DNA from: Leguminivora glycinivorella
Lineage: Eukaryota; Arthropoda; Insecta; Lepidoptera; Tortricidae
NCBI RefSeq assembly: GCF_023078275.1
Contig: NC_062993.1
Coordinates: 6,075,252-6,139,251 of the forward strand
DNA: 64,000 bases
Reading direction: 5' to 3'
Shown here: in pieces, positions 51,501 through 59,383 of the stretch
Position numbering within the stretch: the first letter of the stretch is position 1
How the letters are laid out: each line of letters begins with the position of its first letter
Program-made: the position numbers and the translations under genes
Notes under the pieces: model-generated
The model's database searches: none
What the model saw: only the letters and a program-made list of their open reading frames with translations
What the model was told of the DNA's origin: nothing

Positions 51501-54384
51501 CAAAATAATTTCTGTACTTATGCATGTTTCTATCTAATTATTTAAAACATGAACATATTTATATAATTATATAAGAATCTAAGACTAAACTTAAAAGCTA
51601 GCTAACGTCTAAAATAGGCCTTTGAGGCATTGTACCAAAAAAATAAAATCTATCTTAAAACTTGTAAATAGAGTTACATCGTTATGGTACAGTCAAGTGC
51701 AAAAATACGTATCGATTTTATCCGCTCAAAAATATGTACCGAGACCTTATCCCGCCGACATAAAGTGCTACATCATTTTTATGACTGTACCTAGAGCATA
51801 ATGATGTAACTCATTATGTTACCTAGACCATAATGATGTAACTCGGAAATAATGCTTACCGTCGCATTATTATAATTTTTAGGTTGGTCTTATGGGTGAT
51901 TTTCGAAGTTGAAATTAAATTTAAATGTGAAAAAGTGCCTTATAAGTCTTATAAGGAACGAGATTATCAAACATTTTATTCGCTTCAGCGAAAATTGTGT
52001 TAAATGAATTTACGCGTCTCTAAGAAAAATAATCCTTAACACATTTATGGTATTTACGCAATAAATAAAATATTACAAGATCTCGATTCTCGGTGAACAT
52101 ATGCAGTATAGCATTTAGTATATTTTTAAACTTACCTTCATTTCATTAACACAGTGTTTATCCCCTCAGGGTGCAATCTCCAAAGAGCAGTCTCCAGCAC
52201 CGCATCTCCCGCGGCGCGCACAAGCTCGCCTCCAATTTCACACAACCGCCCCCACCTCCTCCGGCACCCAGACCTGATGACATGAGTTCCAGTCTACTGG
52301 AGAATACCAGCCCTCCTCCAATCAACCCCACTGTCAACTTCTTCGGGAACTTTAAAGGCTTCTCTCTCACCCCTATCGAGAAAGAAGAAGATAAAGAACC
52401 GCCCAAAGAACCCGTCAAAAGCGCTAAAATCACCCCCGTACATCGAAGCGGGAGCAACAGCAACAACTTAGTCAACCAGGGAGTATTAAAACCGGTATTA
52501 CGTAGCGCGCCGCCTTTACCAGTCGTCCCGACCGGCGCAAAGACTAGTCCGTCGATAAAAAGAACAAACAGCTCCGTCCAGAGAATCAAAGCGCTTATGA
52601 ACGCGGAGAAGGAGGATAGTACACCCGTCATGGCGACCCCGCCGCCTAGACCGGTCATATCCAGCCCGATTCTAGAAGCTTCCACTTGTACAGCGAAAGA
52701 GCTCATATCCCCTCTAGGTTCCAAGACTCTAGGCCCGGTACGAGCGGCCCCGAATGTCCCGACCATTTCCCCAGACCTGCCGAAAAGACCTTTAAGCATG
52801 CATGCCAGTACGGTCCCACAAAAACCCCTTCCAGAAGAACCTAAGAAGGTTAAGGAAGGTATATCTTTAAACAGAATAGCATCCTTCTTAAAACACGACA
52901 AACCGAAGGAAAAAGAACGCAATCCGGTGGAAAGAAGCCACTCGCTCCCAAAAAATCCTATCCATCAAATCAAAGTACCTAAAGCTGTAGACAAAGTTGC
53001 ATTAAGGAACTTACAGATATCGAACCCTATATTGCAGAAGGGAATAGAACTCCCAGTGGCGACAGTACCAGTTGTGTCAGATTCTGAAGACGCTGAAGAT
53101 CCTAAAGCATTCGTGAACAGGACCCAAAGTATGAGAGCGGCGCCGTCCGTGCCTAAAGCGCCTTTACATACCTTCGGATCTATGCGGCAACCCTCAGGAG
53201 CCCCCCGACCTATCTCAGGAGTAGGAAGACCCACTGCACCGCCCCCTCCGGCTCCTATTGAAGAAACTCCAGTCTATCAAAACCCTAAGCCAATTGACTT
53301 AAAACAAACAGACTATGTTGACTGCATAGAAGAAAAACAGGCACCTCTCGCGCATATAGACGAAGAATCGGGCGATAATATCTACGCTATCATTGAAGAA
53401 AGCCCTGAGAAACACTCGAAACCTCTCCCCGGAGTACCCCCGCCTATAAAAACAATACCCCAAGCACCACCAGCAGGATATAACACCCCGAAACCCATCC
53501 CTTCCAATTCTGGAAGCACAGAGAGCATGGGTCTTCTAGGAGAAATAGTAGACGAAATTCAAAATAGAAATTTCGATTCTATTTACTCCGCTTCAACTTT
53601 AAGAAAAAAGAAAGGCAGGGCGAAGGAAAATGAAGGTGACAGAGATAGCACTTACATGAACACAGCGCCTGAAAGCGTATACAGTAACTCTGGCGGCAAA
53701 AGTGTCGCGTCTACTACTAGTAGTGGATACTTACACCCCTCAGCTGTTAATGTACCTACGTTTATGAACAAAGATAAAGTAGAAAATAAGGAAGACAAAG
53801 CCCCACCGTCTCCTAAAGCCAACTCAAAAATACCGCAGTTCTCAAGACAAGTGACTCCCCCTAACTTAAAGACTTTCAAATCTGTGCCACAGTCACCTAA
53901 AGCTACAAATAAAATTAATCAGAAAATAACTAACAGCCCAGATGTAGTCTCAAGTTGTGCTGTCGCTGACAAAAGTATTAAAGCGCCTGATGTTATAAAT
54001 AACAATAAAATGAATGATACTCCAAAAGTAGCTGCAAAACCTAGTATCACAGCTAAACCTAACGACAATCGGCCGCCCTTGCGGCCAGCACCAACAGTTG
54101 ATAAAAAACCAACGGTCAAACCTACTCTAAAACCAGTTACTAATATAAAACCTCAACTAAACCGTACAAATTCCAAAGTAGACTCTAACATAGCTGCAAT
54201 AGCAGACAACATTAATAAAAACAAACCTAAAGTTGTCCCGAAACCTACGGGACTACAACGGACTGATTCTAATGTGAAACCTAACGCTAGTAAGTTGACT
54301 TCTAAACCGTCGAACGTGGCGAGTTTGCAGCAGAAGTTTGAAAATAGAAAATCGATTGGCAAAGAGCCGGTAACTAAGAAATAG
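33441..54384 (+). CDS. ADAM metalloprotease, ADAM12/19/33 type (17 exons, first exon missing)
   Basis: A membrane-anchored disintegrin-metalloprotease. Joining exons 33441-33532, 33864-34019, 34416-34548, 34916-35079, 36091-36264, 37380-37549, 38861-39026, 40533-40669, 41524-41725, 42850-42990, 43622-43740, 44333-44493, 45211-45308, 47693-47807, 48050-48145, 48794-48923 and 52170-54384 gives one frame of 1489 residues; every junction is AG/GT and in phase. Residue numbers count from the first visible codon. Cysteine switch RCG at 148-150; furin-type RKRSR at 175-179; zinc site HEMGHNFGMEHD at 340-351 with Met-turn CIM at 363-365, so catalytically competent; disintegrin from CGNGFLEEGEQCDCG, with loop CRAADRECD at 476-484; EGF-like 663-690; membrane span about 713-737; cytoplasmic tail 738-1489. 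NCHC..GFAPPLC..PG.GGS.DSGP resembles vertebrate ADAM12/19/33. Drosophila Meltrin or mind-meld is the likely counterpart; I cannot decide which, so no symbol is given. The tail is far longer than in vertebrate relatives. Confidence 0.95.
33864..34019 (+). CDS. ADAM exon b: propeptide
   Basis: 52 codons, phase 0 to 0, with HHPEVTLTVSIDGEEQELDL and LNEALVPRGHSLSYQHNGRT, the usual pro-domain strands. Confidence 0.93.
34416..34548 (+). CDS. ADAM exon c: propeptide core
   Basis: ELDLCQYSGRVRGKPGSWAA and VSTCHGVKGVIYDGRELRYI: the conserved C.Y.G....S..A.STC.G..G.I block of ADAM pro-domains. Ends in phase 1. Confidence 0.95.
34916..35079 (+). CDS. ADAM exon d: cysteine switch and furin site
   Basis: DHFLYSHEHLAKEHRCGYEG carries the cysteine thought to cap the catalytic zinc in the pro-form; ELARKRSRVSR at the end is a basic proprotein-convertase site. 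Three clear copies and one remnant follow in the next intron (35104-35890). Confidence 0.93.
35104..35890 (+). pseudogene. Tandem copies of ADAM exon d
   Basis: Copies at 35104-35259, 35284-35438 and 35464-35613 follow exon d at about 180-bp spacing, and each keeps intron-like GTGAGTCGATC/GCTC and ATTTCAAAC flanks. Copies 2 and 3 have a 4-base insertion (TAGG) after GAAGGTGG and go out of frame. Copy 4 is open (ADHILYSLEHLAKEHRCGCE to ARKRSRVSG) but has lost the AG acceptor. A fifth, very decayed remnant sits at 35800-35890 (CCGATTCTATTTACGCAGAAG, TAGCGCGGGAGAAGTCC). Confidence 0.85.
36091..36264 (+). CDS. ADAM exon e: start of metalloprotease domain
   Basis: 58 codons, phase 0 to 0, with RYVELVLVVDHGEF, the first strand of reprolysin domains, then HRQMKDLANIINS. 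Confidence 0.95.
36289..36414 (+). pseudogene. Duplicate of ADAM exon e, splice-competent by phase
   Basis: Directly after exon e lies a second copy reading SESRRSRYVELVLVDHGEFL then ASGGDLQLVHRQMKDLANII. With the AG at 36287-36288 and donor GTGAGA at 36415 it is 126 nt, phase 0 to 0, without stops. One valine of the VLVVD strand is missing and 16 residues at the N-side are lost. Only 24 bases separate it from exon e, too short for an intron, so both could not be spliced into one mRNA. A further eroded copy follows at 36440-36497. Confidence 0.7.
36511..36949. mobile_element. MITE with TACCCCCTTATTCATAA ends, carrying nested repeat Y
   Basis: Inverted ends of about 40 bp: TACCCCCTTATTCATAACCG and the complement GTTTATGAATAAGGGGGTA. 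The interior contains a full copy of repeat Y (36672-36856; other copy at 12676-12852). Confidence 0.8.
37078..37160 (+). repeat. Retroposon tail (TACCATCAGGCG type)
   Basis: GGTGTCCATGGGCGGCGGTG, CGCTTACCATCAGGCGACC, CTGCTCGTTTGCCTCC and an A-run. A widespread lepidopteran retroposon 3' end; other copies are at 46990-47105 and, decayed, 24285-24355. Confidence 0.75.
37380..37549 (+). CDS. ADAM exon f: metalloprotease domain
   Basis: VYAPLNIFIALVGVEIWSEN, then FLHYRKTVLVTRIPNDNAQL: central strands and helix of the protease. Donor AAC|GTGAGT, phase 2. Confidence 0.95.
38011..38094. mobile_element. 84-bp near-perfect palindrome (mariner-like MITE)
   Basis: TACAGTCAGCTGCAAAGAAA at the left is mirrored by TCTCTGCAGCTGACTGTA at the right; the centre is CATACAAATTTGTATG. 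It lies in an ADAM intron. Confidence 0.85.
38861..39026 (+). CDS. ADAM exon g: zinc-binding active site
   Basis: RQNFKAGVVGKALKGFMCSY, then VIGLVAMTIAHEMGHNFGME and HDQ. HExxHxxGxxHD is complete: three zinc histidines and the catalytic glutamate. Completes the phase-2 codon from exon f. Confidence 0.97.
39578..40142 (-). repeat. ~560-bp lepidopteran repeat (CCGGCCAAGAGCG...), copy 1
   Basis: Contains AGGGTTCCGTAGTCAACTAG, a (TCCG)n microsatellite at 39622-39673, TACATGTAAAGTGGGGG and the end ACACGCTCTTGGCCGGTTTT. A reversed copy of the same length lies at 58319-58860. Confidence 0.8.
40533..40669 (+). CDS. ADAM exon h: Met-turn and end of protease domain
   Basis: EPDCECPDKKCIMSPSSTSV, then HWSSCSLKSLALSFERGMDY and CL. 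CIM is the Met-turn. Ends in phase 2. Confidence 0.95.
40850..41095 (-). repeat. LINE 3'-tail repeat with TATG microsatellite
   Basis: Includes GTGTGGTGACGGGTTAAGAA, GGGTGTCGTAGAAGTCGACT and ATACAGGCGTGATTATATG, then (TATG)n. This is the uninterrupted version of the repeat split by a hAT MITE at 4560-5345. Confidence 0.7.
41297..41461. mobile_element. Palindromic MITE with ATTTAAAAATATTTTAA ends
   Basis: Left CATATTTAAAAATATTTTAA then ACGGGTTACTCACGTG; the right is the complement CATGAGTACCCCGCTTAAAA and on. The centre includes CGACATGTTTCGATCC. Confidence 0.75.
41524..41725 (+). CDS. ADAM exon i: first half of disintegrin domain
   Basis: PTCGNGFLEEGEQCDCGTAP, then ACTACCKPDCTLRANATCGH and GQCCDLT. 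Canonical disintegrin start. Three partial copies follow before exon j. Confidence 0.95.
41830..42406 (+). pseudogene. Copies 2 and 3 of the ADAM disintegrin exon
   Basis: Copy 2 (about 41830-41991) keeps an open EQCDCGTAPGAYSPEDTDRS frame but, from its only obvious AG (41820-41821), is 170 nt and out of phase. Copy 3 (42250-42406) has a 4-base CTCA insertion before the donor and a retroposon inserted at its 5' side (42106-42254, oligo-A at left, flanked by AGATAG/GGATAG). Each copy retains the GTAGG donor and the following TTATATCTACACTTAAGA intron sequence. Confidence 0.8.
42502..42669 (+). pseudogene. Copy 4 of the disintegrin exon, open and in phase
   Basis: From AG at 42500-42501 to donor GTAGGA at 42670 the copy is 168 nt, phase 0 to 0, with no stop: KKNGEDGVHEQCDCGTAPGA, then CCKPDCTLRANATCGHGQCC and DLT. 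If included between exons i and j it would add a second disintegrin half-module without breaking the frame. The pyrimidine tract is weak, so use is uncertain; it could be a still-undecayed duplicate. Confidence 0.55.
42850..42990 (+). CDS. ADAM exon j: second half of disintegrin domain
   Basis: TCRPKAAGTECRAADRECDL, then PEYCSGHSQFCPHDVHKMDA. The integrin-loop position reads DRECD instead of RGD, as in most ADAMs. Phase 0 to 0. Confidence 0.95.
43062..43263 (+). pseudogene. Decayed copies of ADAM exon j
   Basis: Two pieces: 43062-43103 (CCCATGCGGGAGCGATAAGG, like the 3' end of exon j plus donor) and 43136-43263 (AAAATGCCGAGCTGCGGGCG, then CCTCACGACGTTCACAAAAT). The second hits a stop in the exon-j frame (GGC GGC TAA). 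Confidence 0.75.
43622..43740 (+). CDS. ADAM exon k: cysteine-rich region
   Basis: AYCVRGSCRTHTDQCRLLWG, then SSSDDKCYNNSNIKGDE. The AYC..G.C.TH..QC..LWG block is standard for the cysteine-rich domain. Ends in phase 2. Confidence 0.95.
43851..44207. mobile_element. Foldback MITE in ADAM intron
   Basis: Ends CCAAAATAAATCTCGAATAT and ATATTCGAGATTTATTTTGG. Inside each arm lies TCTCAGAATCACGAGGTGAT or its complement. About 357 bp. Confidence 0.8.
44333..44493 (+). CDS. ADAM exon l: cysteine-rich region
   Basis: HGNCGYDRVNQIYRRCAPQD, then VMCGMLQCRHLNERLEFGME. GNCG and (V)xCG..(Q)C are typical. Phase 2 in, phase 1 out. Confidence 0.95.
44529..44935. mobile_element. 407-bp foldback element, ~170-bp arms
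   Basis: The left arm TATAGTATGAATTTTCTTAG runs through AAACAAAGGCCTTTGTTTCT and AACTATCATGATAGCAATAA; the right arm is its complement with about 10% differences. The centre is 68 bp. Confidence 0.85.
45211..45308 (+). CDS. ADAM exon m: cysteine-rich region
   Basis: VIIPCRTVIIDLGLSDVDPG, then LVPDGAKCGHDK. Phase 1 in, 0 out. Confidence 0.95.
45371..45562 (-). repeat. GC-rich dispersed repeat, reversed copy
   Basis: AGGCTCACTCCTTTGATATT to CGCGGAGTGAGCC; matches 5491-5680. Confidence 0.75.
45840..46075 (-). mobile_element. tRNA-derived SINE (second family), reversed
   Basis: The reverse complement starts GACCGGTCTGGCGCAGTC, has B box GGGTTCGAATCCCGG, then GATGAGCACAGATATTTGTT and TAAGAATGTCCTATAATATT. 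Better preserved than the copy at 28433-28670. Confidence 0.88.
46314..47589. mobile_element. hAT-type element, 1.28 kb, in ADAM intron
   Basis: Ends TAGGGTTTGCAAGATCCG and GATCTCAAACCCTA, flanked by GTCATACG at 46306-46313 and 47590-47597, a perfect 8-bp duplication. Both ends are packed with CGGATATCCGGAT-type words, probable transposase binding arrays. No transposase. The interior holds a retroposon tail at 46990-47105 and a SINE scrap at 46945-46985. Confidence 0.9.
46990..47105 (+). repeat. Retroposon tail (TACCATCAGGCG type)
   Basis: GCTTACCATCAGGCGACC, CTGCTAGTTTGCCTCCC and an A-containing end, nested inside the hAT element. Confidence 0.65.
47693..47807 (+). CDS. ADAM exon n: start of EGF-like module
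   Basis: MCMQQRCVPVEQVRAAMATR, then EGAVCPSNCSGHGICNSN. C(V)x(Q)(Q)(R)C followed by CP..CSGHG.C is the usual ADAM order. Ends in phase 1. Confidence 0.95.
47855..48008 (-). repeat. SINE fragment (26711 family), reversed
   Basis: GGCATTTGCCACGTCTCATG, GGCGTAGGCACTAGTTTTTA and CCTTCCAACCCGAAGGGTAA. The 5' tRNA head is missing. Confidence 0.8.
48050..48145 (+). CDS. ADAM exon o: end of EGF-like module and linker
   Basis: NCHCEEGFAPPLCALPGPGG, then SYDSGPATDPS, closely resembling the ADAM12/19 juxtamembrane stretch. Confidence 0.95.
48221..48376. mobile_element. Palindromic MITE, GTAGCC family
   Basis: CCCCGTAGCCGAATGGCATT and the inverted GTGCCATTCGGCTACGC. Best preserved copy in the window. 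Confidence 0.8.
48794..48923 (+). CDS. ADAM exon p: transmembrane segment
   Basis: FMVVMYVIFLGIIPGVLLVL then FLVYYSRHNVLLWWKKPRKS: one membrane span followed by a basic stop-transfer stretch. Donor GTACGT at 48924 in phase 2 joins the tail exon at 52170. Confidence 0.93.
48924..49488 (+). CDS. Alternative cytoplasmic tail by read-through of exon p
   Basis: If the donor at 48924 is not used, the frame stays open to a TAA at 49486-49488, adding 187 residues after KKPRKS. The tail contains three degenerate copies of WLKTDAKNNKLVEAGTS-like sequence, then a lysine- and asparagine-rich stretch with IKPKV repeats. It has no proline-rich SH3 sites. After the stop the same style of coding continues in other frames (49494-49647 INDLNKPKVEVIKHLDSP; then 49640-49725 EIINTGLASTTNELVNQRSK), separated by small indels in A-runs. 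An AATAAA at 49889-49894 could end such an mRNA. It may be a true isoform, an isoform now decaying, or harmed by sequencing errors in homopolymers. Confidence 0.5.
49726..50029. other. Possible 3' end of short ADAM transcript
   Basis: No coding frame. AATAAA at 49889-49894. Confidence 0.35.
50030..50262 (+). mobile_element. MITE family W, copy 2
   Basis: TACATTACGATACAAGTGCG, AACGAGTGGCGATAAATTAA, TCGACACGAGTTACGAATTT and ACCATCTGTACTGAAAA. Confidence 0.8.
50673..51000. mobile_element. MITE family V, copy 3
   Basis: CTCAGAATCATGAGCTCTTT mirrored by TATAGCTCATGATTCTGAG; outer ends TGTCGATTTTACTTTTTTTT and the complement AAAAAAAATAGTGTAATCGA. Confidence 0.75.
51001..52169. other. AT-rich end of the long ADAM intron
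   Basis: No exon recognised. A small TACAGTC-ended palindromic insertion lies at 51688-51789. The acceptor TTATCCCCTCAG precedes exon q. Confidence 0.5.
52170..54384 (+). CDS. ADAM exon q: 737-residue proline-rich cytoplasmic tail
   Basis: One 2215-nt terminal exon; the first base completes Ser 752, then VQSPKSSLQHRISRGAHKLA follows. The tail is rich in Pro, Lys, Ser and Asn, with PxxP clusters suited to SH3 domains (QPPPPPPAPRP, PTAPPPPAPIEETP, RPPLRPAP). Tyrosines in SH2-type settings include VYQNP, STYMNT and SVYSNS, three Y-x-N motifs of the kind Grb2/Drk binds, plus NIYAII. There is a basic patch (RKKKGRAKE). Predicted largely disordered. Stop TAG at 54382-54384. It would link the protease to actin and Src/Grb2-type signalling; this is inferred from motifs only. 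Confidence 0.9.
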
Positions 54385-55480
54385 TTTTAAGAAAATGCTA
54401 TAGTTTTGTATAGCTTTAGAAGGTTTATTTAAAAGGACGTGATGAATTTGCGTGGATACAGGTACGCGGTGCGCGAATTAGAAAAATGTTTTCGTCATTT
54501 TCTTAAACATCAATAATTTTACAGTTATGTCCATTGTGTTACGTAAATGAATGTTTTAATTTACATAATATCAAGGATAAATAATAGATTTCCCTCGATG
54601 AATTGAAATATTTATCAAAGTGATACCCTCATATTTTATTAGTGGTTAATTTATCTACAATTGAATTTTTGTAAAATTAAGAATCGATATCAGTGCACAA
54701 TGGAACCAAACCATAAGCTGAAGTGTGACTGTATCTTTGCAAAAAAATCGTAACGTCTCGAATGACTAGCATATACTTAAGTAAACCAAGTGGCAGCTAA
54801 GAAACAAATACATCTAGTCTGATAGCAAGTAGACCGACACTCAGACAAGACAACTCGACATGATTTGGTTTCTAGGTACTAAAATTACATTTATATCTAT
54901 TGATTGACCGAAATGCTAGCAGGAGGTTACCGTTTGGCCCAGGCAATTTGATTTTGTATGTCCGAATGTTCTCTATAGGTTCTGTGACTGGTTCTATGTT
55001 TGAATTTTTATTTGTCGAACCAGGGTAAGTGAAAAAATACACTTTGGGCTAGATTATTTAGTTCCATGTGTATAAGTAAATGTTATTTTGGTAACTGGAA
55101 GCTATATTTGAGTTCACGTTAGATTTAACGGAATATTTTTGTAATATGAACCATATTGACATTATTTTAATGTAATATAGCCTATTTAAACTGAGTGTTC
55201 ATATTTTGATAATGAAAAAGCATTTTCAAGAATAGATAATTATTGATTAAAATGTATAAACGTCTTAATATATTTCGTTTAAGGTTTGTATGGATTTTTA
55301 CTGATTCCTGACGATTTTAACGCATTTTAAAAGGGCAGTAAATTTCATACGAAAATAGGATAGCTTAAGAGATCTCTGTAAATAATTTAATTATAATTTT
55401 GTACATTTTCTTTCGCGTTTGTGATTTTTAACATGAAGTGTCTTAAAGTCGTACATACAATAAATGGTTTAATTGTATTT
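54385..55480 (+). other. Probable ADAM 3' UTR
   Basis: AT-rich, no coding frame. The first well-placed AATAAA is at 55459-55464. The true cleavage site is unproven. Confidence 0.5.
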
Positions 55481-55668
55481 TTATAAAGACTATAAGTAAC
55501 GTTTGTGAGTTAAAGATATAAATAGATGTGTGTTTGTTAAAAAAGTATAAAGTGATAGCAAGAGATACTTTACAAAATACTGATAATTTTAGTACAAATT
55601 TTATTTTATTACCAACTGTAGGTATCCCATACATATTTTCGAGAAAATTGAACATGATTTTCATGATT

Positions 55669-55850
55669 CTCCTTGTATAGTAGATTACTCTTATGAGAGA
55701 TAATTTCGACCTCAGCAACTGTTTACCTGGGTGGCCGAGCGGAAACAGGCGTCTGTCGCGATCGCAGAGTACGCTGGTCCGATTCCAGCCTCAGGCACCA
55801 GGCCTGGGTCACTTTTTCATTCATATGTGTAATTTATTTCGGTTTTAATG
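55669..55850 (+). mobile_element. Repeat with embedded tRNA-like sequence, copy 2
   Basis: TACCTGGGTGGCCGAGCGGA and GCTGGTCCGATTCCAGCCTC, within flanks shared with 28757-28925. Not a functional tRNA: the acceptor stem does not pair convincingly. Confidence 0.75.
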
Positions 55851-56226
55851 ATTTTCATATGTAAAATTTTGTATAGAGATTATCAGTCTTTAATTAATAG
55901 TTTTCTTTGGTGATAGTGACATTGTTTCCATAGCTACTTTCTTATTTTCATCAGTCTGGTGCTAAGGCAATAAATAGTTTGTTTCTATACGACAGTTGTC
56001 TATAATTAACTATTTTTAATATTGGCATGATACATGTAATGTGTTGTGAGATTCAATGTAACTTTAAGATAGTAACAATATGTACTACACCCCGTGTTTA
56101 TAGCTTCGAAATTTTATAAGCTCAAAAATAGTGGTAGGTTAACTTTTTTCATCATAGTTAAAACTGAATAGGTAACGGTAACTGTGCGCTGAATGTCTTT
56201 TAAATATTAATGTATTTACCGCAATT

Positions 56227-56535
56227 TTAGATGGACAGATTATTTTATTTTGTTGCCTGTTTTACTTTTTTTCCAAATGTCGGAACGTTTATACTTTTTC
56301 CACTCAGAATCATGAACTCTTTTATTCCGCAATTCCACTGAGTTACAATTTGTCATAGAACTTGTATGGTCATAACTCAGGGGAAAGTGAACAATTGTAG
56401 GTATGAACATTTTGGGACATTTTTGTCACCTGTCAGGATCGAAAGAGCTCAATGATTCTGAGTAAAAAAAACGTACAAAACAATCCTAAAAGGAAAAAAT
56501 TATGAAATCGACTATAAAATAAAAATCCGCCCAGA
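56227..56535. mobile_element. MITE family V, copy 4
   Basis: CTCAGAATCATGAACTCTTT and the mirrored AGCTCAATGATTCTGAG, with CTGAGTTACAATTTGTCATA in the centre. Confidence 0.7.
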
Positions 56536-57265
56536 TATTCTATTTTGGAAGAAAGATATTCTATTTGGAAAGTATCACTACTTTTGAGGTAATAAAATGA
56601 TTATAAGAATACGAAGGAGTATAAAAAGTATAAATAGTTAAAATTAGCTTTCATGTAGCCATGATATTCCAATTCCCACTGCCAGATTGTTGTGTATGTA
56701 CAAATCAGATGGTGCTGACGAAATGTCACAAAATGGAAAGTAAATTCTCATACTTCACATAATTTATATTTCATTACATCGAAATTAGTACGTGCAATGT
56801 AGTCTATGTAACGCAACTGGATACTAAACTAAGATATGGGTTTAAAAAAATGTTACGGTTTTAATTTTCTACAATTTAGATATTCCATTGTGTTACAGAA
56901 ATAATTTAAAATATCGTTTTAGAAATCTTATTTGTAACTTTAGTAACGCAATGGAAAATGTAGTAAAATTAAAGCACGCGTTTTTGAACTTCAGATTATT
57001 AGATCATTAATACAAAGATAAAATATATGGAAACAAAATTATTCATGAATGTGTATATATCTACTTAAATTAGAAATTAATTATTTTGGCTTTTATGGCG
57101 ATATCTTATGAAGACTGAAACCGTCGAAGAAATTAAAGTGATGCTTTAGCTGCGTATAGATATTATTCTAAATAAGTATTTACTGAAATTAAAGGATATT
57201 GTAGTAAATTTCACTGAAGAAATATTCGCATTTATATAATTTGGAGTGATTTAAGGTTAAGACCT
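56536..57265. other. AT-rich intergenic stretch
   Basis: No gene or repeat recognised. Confidence 0.4.
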
Positions 57266-57384
57266 GGGGGCCGATTTTTGAGTCTCACGGCGTTCGAATT
57301 CAGAAAATTGTCACTGAAAATAATAGGCAATTCACCGTTTTCAACCGGTATTTTAGTGACAGTGAGACTCAAAAATCGGCCCCC
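57266..57384. mobile_element. Small MITE with GGGGGCCGATTTTTGAGTCTC ends
   Basis: GGGGGCCGATTTTTGAGTCT at the left and its complement AGACTCAAAAATCGGCCCC at the right; 119 bp. Confidence 0.85.
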
Positions 57385-57867
57385 TGTGATTGAAAGATAA
57401 ATATCTATTTCTATTAATAACTTTCGTGTTTATCATTTATGTTTTTGACCTACCTCTAGTGTAAATTTGACGAATCGAAAACCTACACTCTGGCAAAAAG
57501 TAGATATTAAAAAGTGGCAACAATGTAGTGTCAATTCTTTCTTCAAATCAATGTATGTGAGAAGAGAAAACAGGACTGCACTACGATGTTGCCAACTTTA
57601 AATTTTTACTCTTTGCCATGCTGTATAAAAATAAAAAAATTGAAAATGTACACTAGATGCTCAAATCCCAGTGTTTTTGTGTCACATACATAAATAATAA
57701 ATGTACAGTGAAGCAAATAATAAAGATTATTTGTTAATATAAAAAAAAAGATTTTTCCATTTTCGGTAAGCTCGAAAAGTACATAACTAGTTGTAAATAG
57801 GTATAACCAAAGAATATATAGGTTCCACAGTTTGGCAGCTAATGTGTTGGTTATATAATAAATAAGA

Positions 57868-57965
57868 TGCAGTGGGGTAATTTCGCATCACAGAAATGCT
57901 CGGATAATCCTAAGCTGATATGCTGGAAATAATGGTGACTTTCTAAATTACCCCGCTGCACCTTA
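57868..57965. mobile_element. Small MITE (GATGCAGTGGGGTAATTTCG)
   Basis: GCAGTGGGGTAATTTCGCAT and the inverted AAATTACCCCGCTGCACC. A diverged relative lies at 17915-18062. Confidence 0.7.
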
Positions 57966-58318
57966 CCTAAGCTTATTTTATACTCAAGACTGTGAGTTCA
58001 CATACCTATTGTTTAAAAATCACTAAGTAAGTTCAACCTTAAGCCACTTAGTCATTTTAGTTAAAGTTACTTAATAATGGTCACTTTGTAACCTAAGACC
58101 TGTCTTTCTTTGGACCTAAGTGACGCTAATGTTTTTGAAAATACACCAAATTGAAACGTAATGTTTTTTTTTTTTTCATTTCTTATCCCACAACGAAGGA
58201 GTAAGAGGGTATCAGTTTTCGTTGAAATACCTAACTCTGCTTTGAATATGAAAGTACCTTGCCGCACAAGTATGCATTTATTGAAATCCTTGTTGTATAA
58301 ACTACGGGGTGGACCCTG

Positions 58319-58860
58319 TAAAAAAAAAAACCGGCCAAGAGCGTGTCGGGCCACGCTCAGTGTAGGGTTCCGTAGTTTTCCGTATTTTTCTCAAAAACTA
58401 CTGAACCTATCAAGATCAAAACAATTTTCCTAGAAAGTCTTTATAAAGTTCTACTTTTGTGATTTTTTTCATATTTTTTAAACATATAGTTCAAAAGTTA
58501 GAGGGGGGGGACGCACTTTTTTTTCCTTTAGGAGCGATTATTTCCGAAAATATTAATATTATCAAAAAACGATCTTAGTAAACCCTTATTCATTTTTGAA
58601 TACCTATCCAATAATATATCACACGTTGGGGTTGAAATGAAAAAAAATATCAGCCCCCACTTTACATGTAGGGGGAGTACCCTAATAAAACATTTTTTTC
58701 CGTTTTTTATTTTTGCACTTTGTCGGCGTGATTGATATACATATTGGTACCAAATTTCAGCTTTCTAGTGCTAACGGTTACTGAGATTATCCGCGGACGG
58801 ACGGACAGACAGACATGGCGAAACTATAAGGGTTCCTAGTTGACTACGGAACCCTAAAAA
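58319..58860 (+). repeat. ~560-bp lepidopteran repeat, copy 2
   Basis: AACCGGCCAAGAGCGTGTCG to TAGTTGACTACGGAACCCT; matches 39578-40142 reversed, but with only a short TCCG-type microsatellite. Confidence 0.8.
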
Positions 58861-59087
58861 ACGGCAGCCTATACTATAAACCCTAATTAAACTGCAGCCT
58901 ATACTAACTGACCCTCATTAGTTCACCCACTTTTAAAAATAGCTTGTAAGGCTTGTATATTCCTATAACGCGATACATTGCTGCACCAAAATTGCTGGAA
59001 AAGTTTCGATGTCGGCGAATTACATAATATATGTATTGCATACGTATGGTTTTGTTGTTACACTATATGAAATCAAAGTATTGTTAG

Positions 59088-59300
59088 TACATTTCGATAC
59101 AAGTGCGAAAAAGAGGAAGTTCGAAACGAGTGGCGATTCGGTCGTGTTTTAAATCGACACGAGTTACGAACTTCCTTTTCGCACGTGTATCGAACGACGT
59201 TTTTCAGTACAGATGGGCCTCCGAAGTTTCGACCTGACATATACCTAATGAACCACTTCTCGCACTAATGCGTAAAAAAAACACCATCTGTACTGAAAAC
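59088..59300 (+). mobile_element. MITE family W, copy 3
   Basis: TACATTTCGATACAAGTGCG to ACACCATCTGTACTGAAAAC. Lies 80 bp before the distal heat-shock element. Confidence 0.8.
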
Positions 59301-59383
59301 AAAATTATGAACTTGTTGCAAAATTCAATCTAAAATCAATAACACTTTTTCGTTAGGTCAAAAGGTCGGAACTTTTGTATTCA

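Noticed and set aside
52158..52922. A 254-codon open frame on the minus strand
   Set aside because: It is the complement of the proline-rich ADAM tail exon; the plus frame is spliced in phase and continues for 737 codons.
55715..55805. A serine- or leucine-type tRNA gene (GGTGGCCGAGCGG)
   Set aside because: A second copy with shared long flanks exists at 28757-28925 and the acceptor stem does not pair; it is a repeat.
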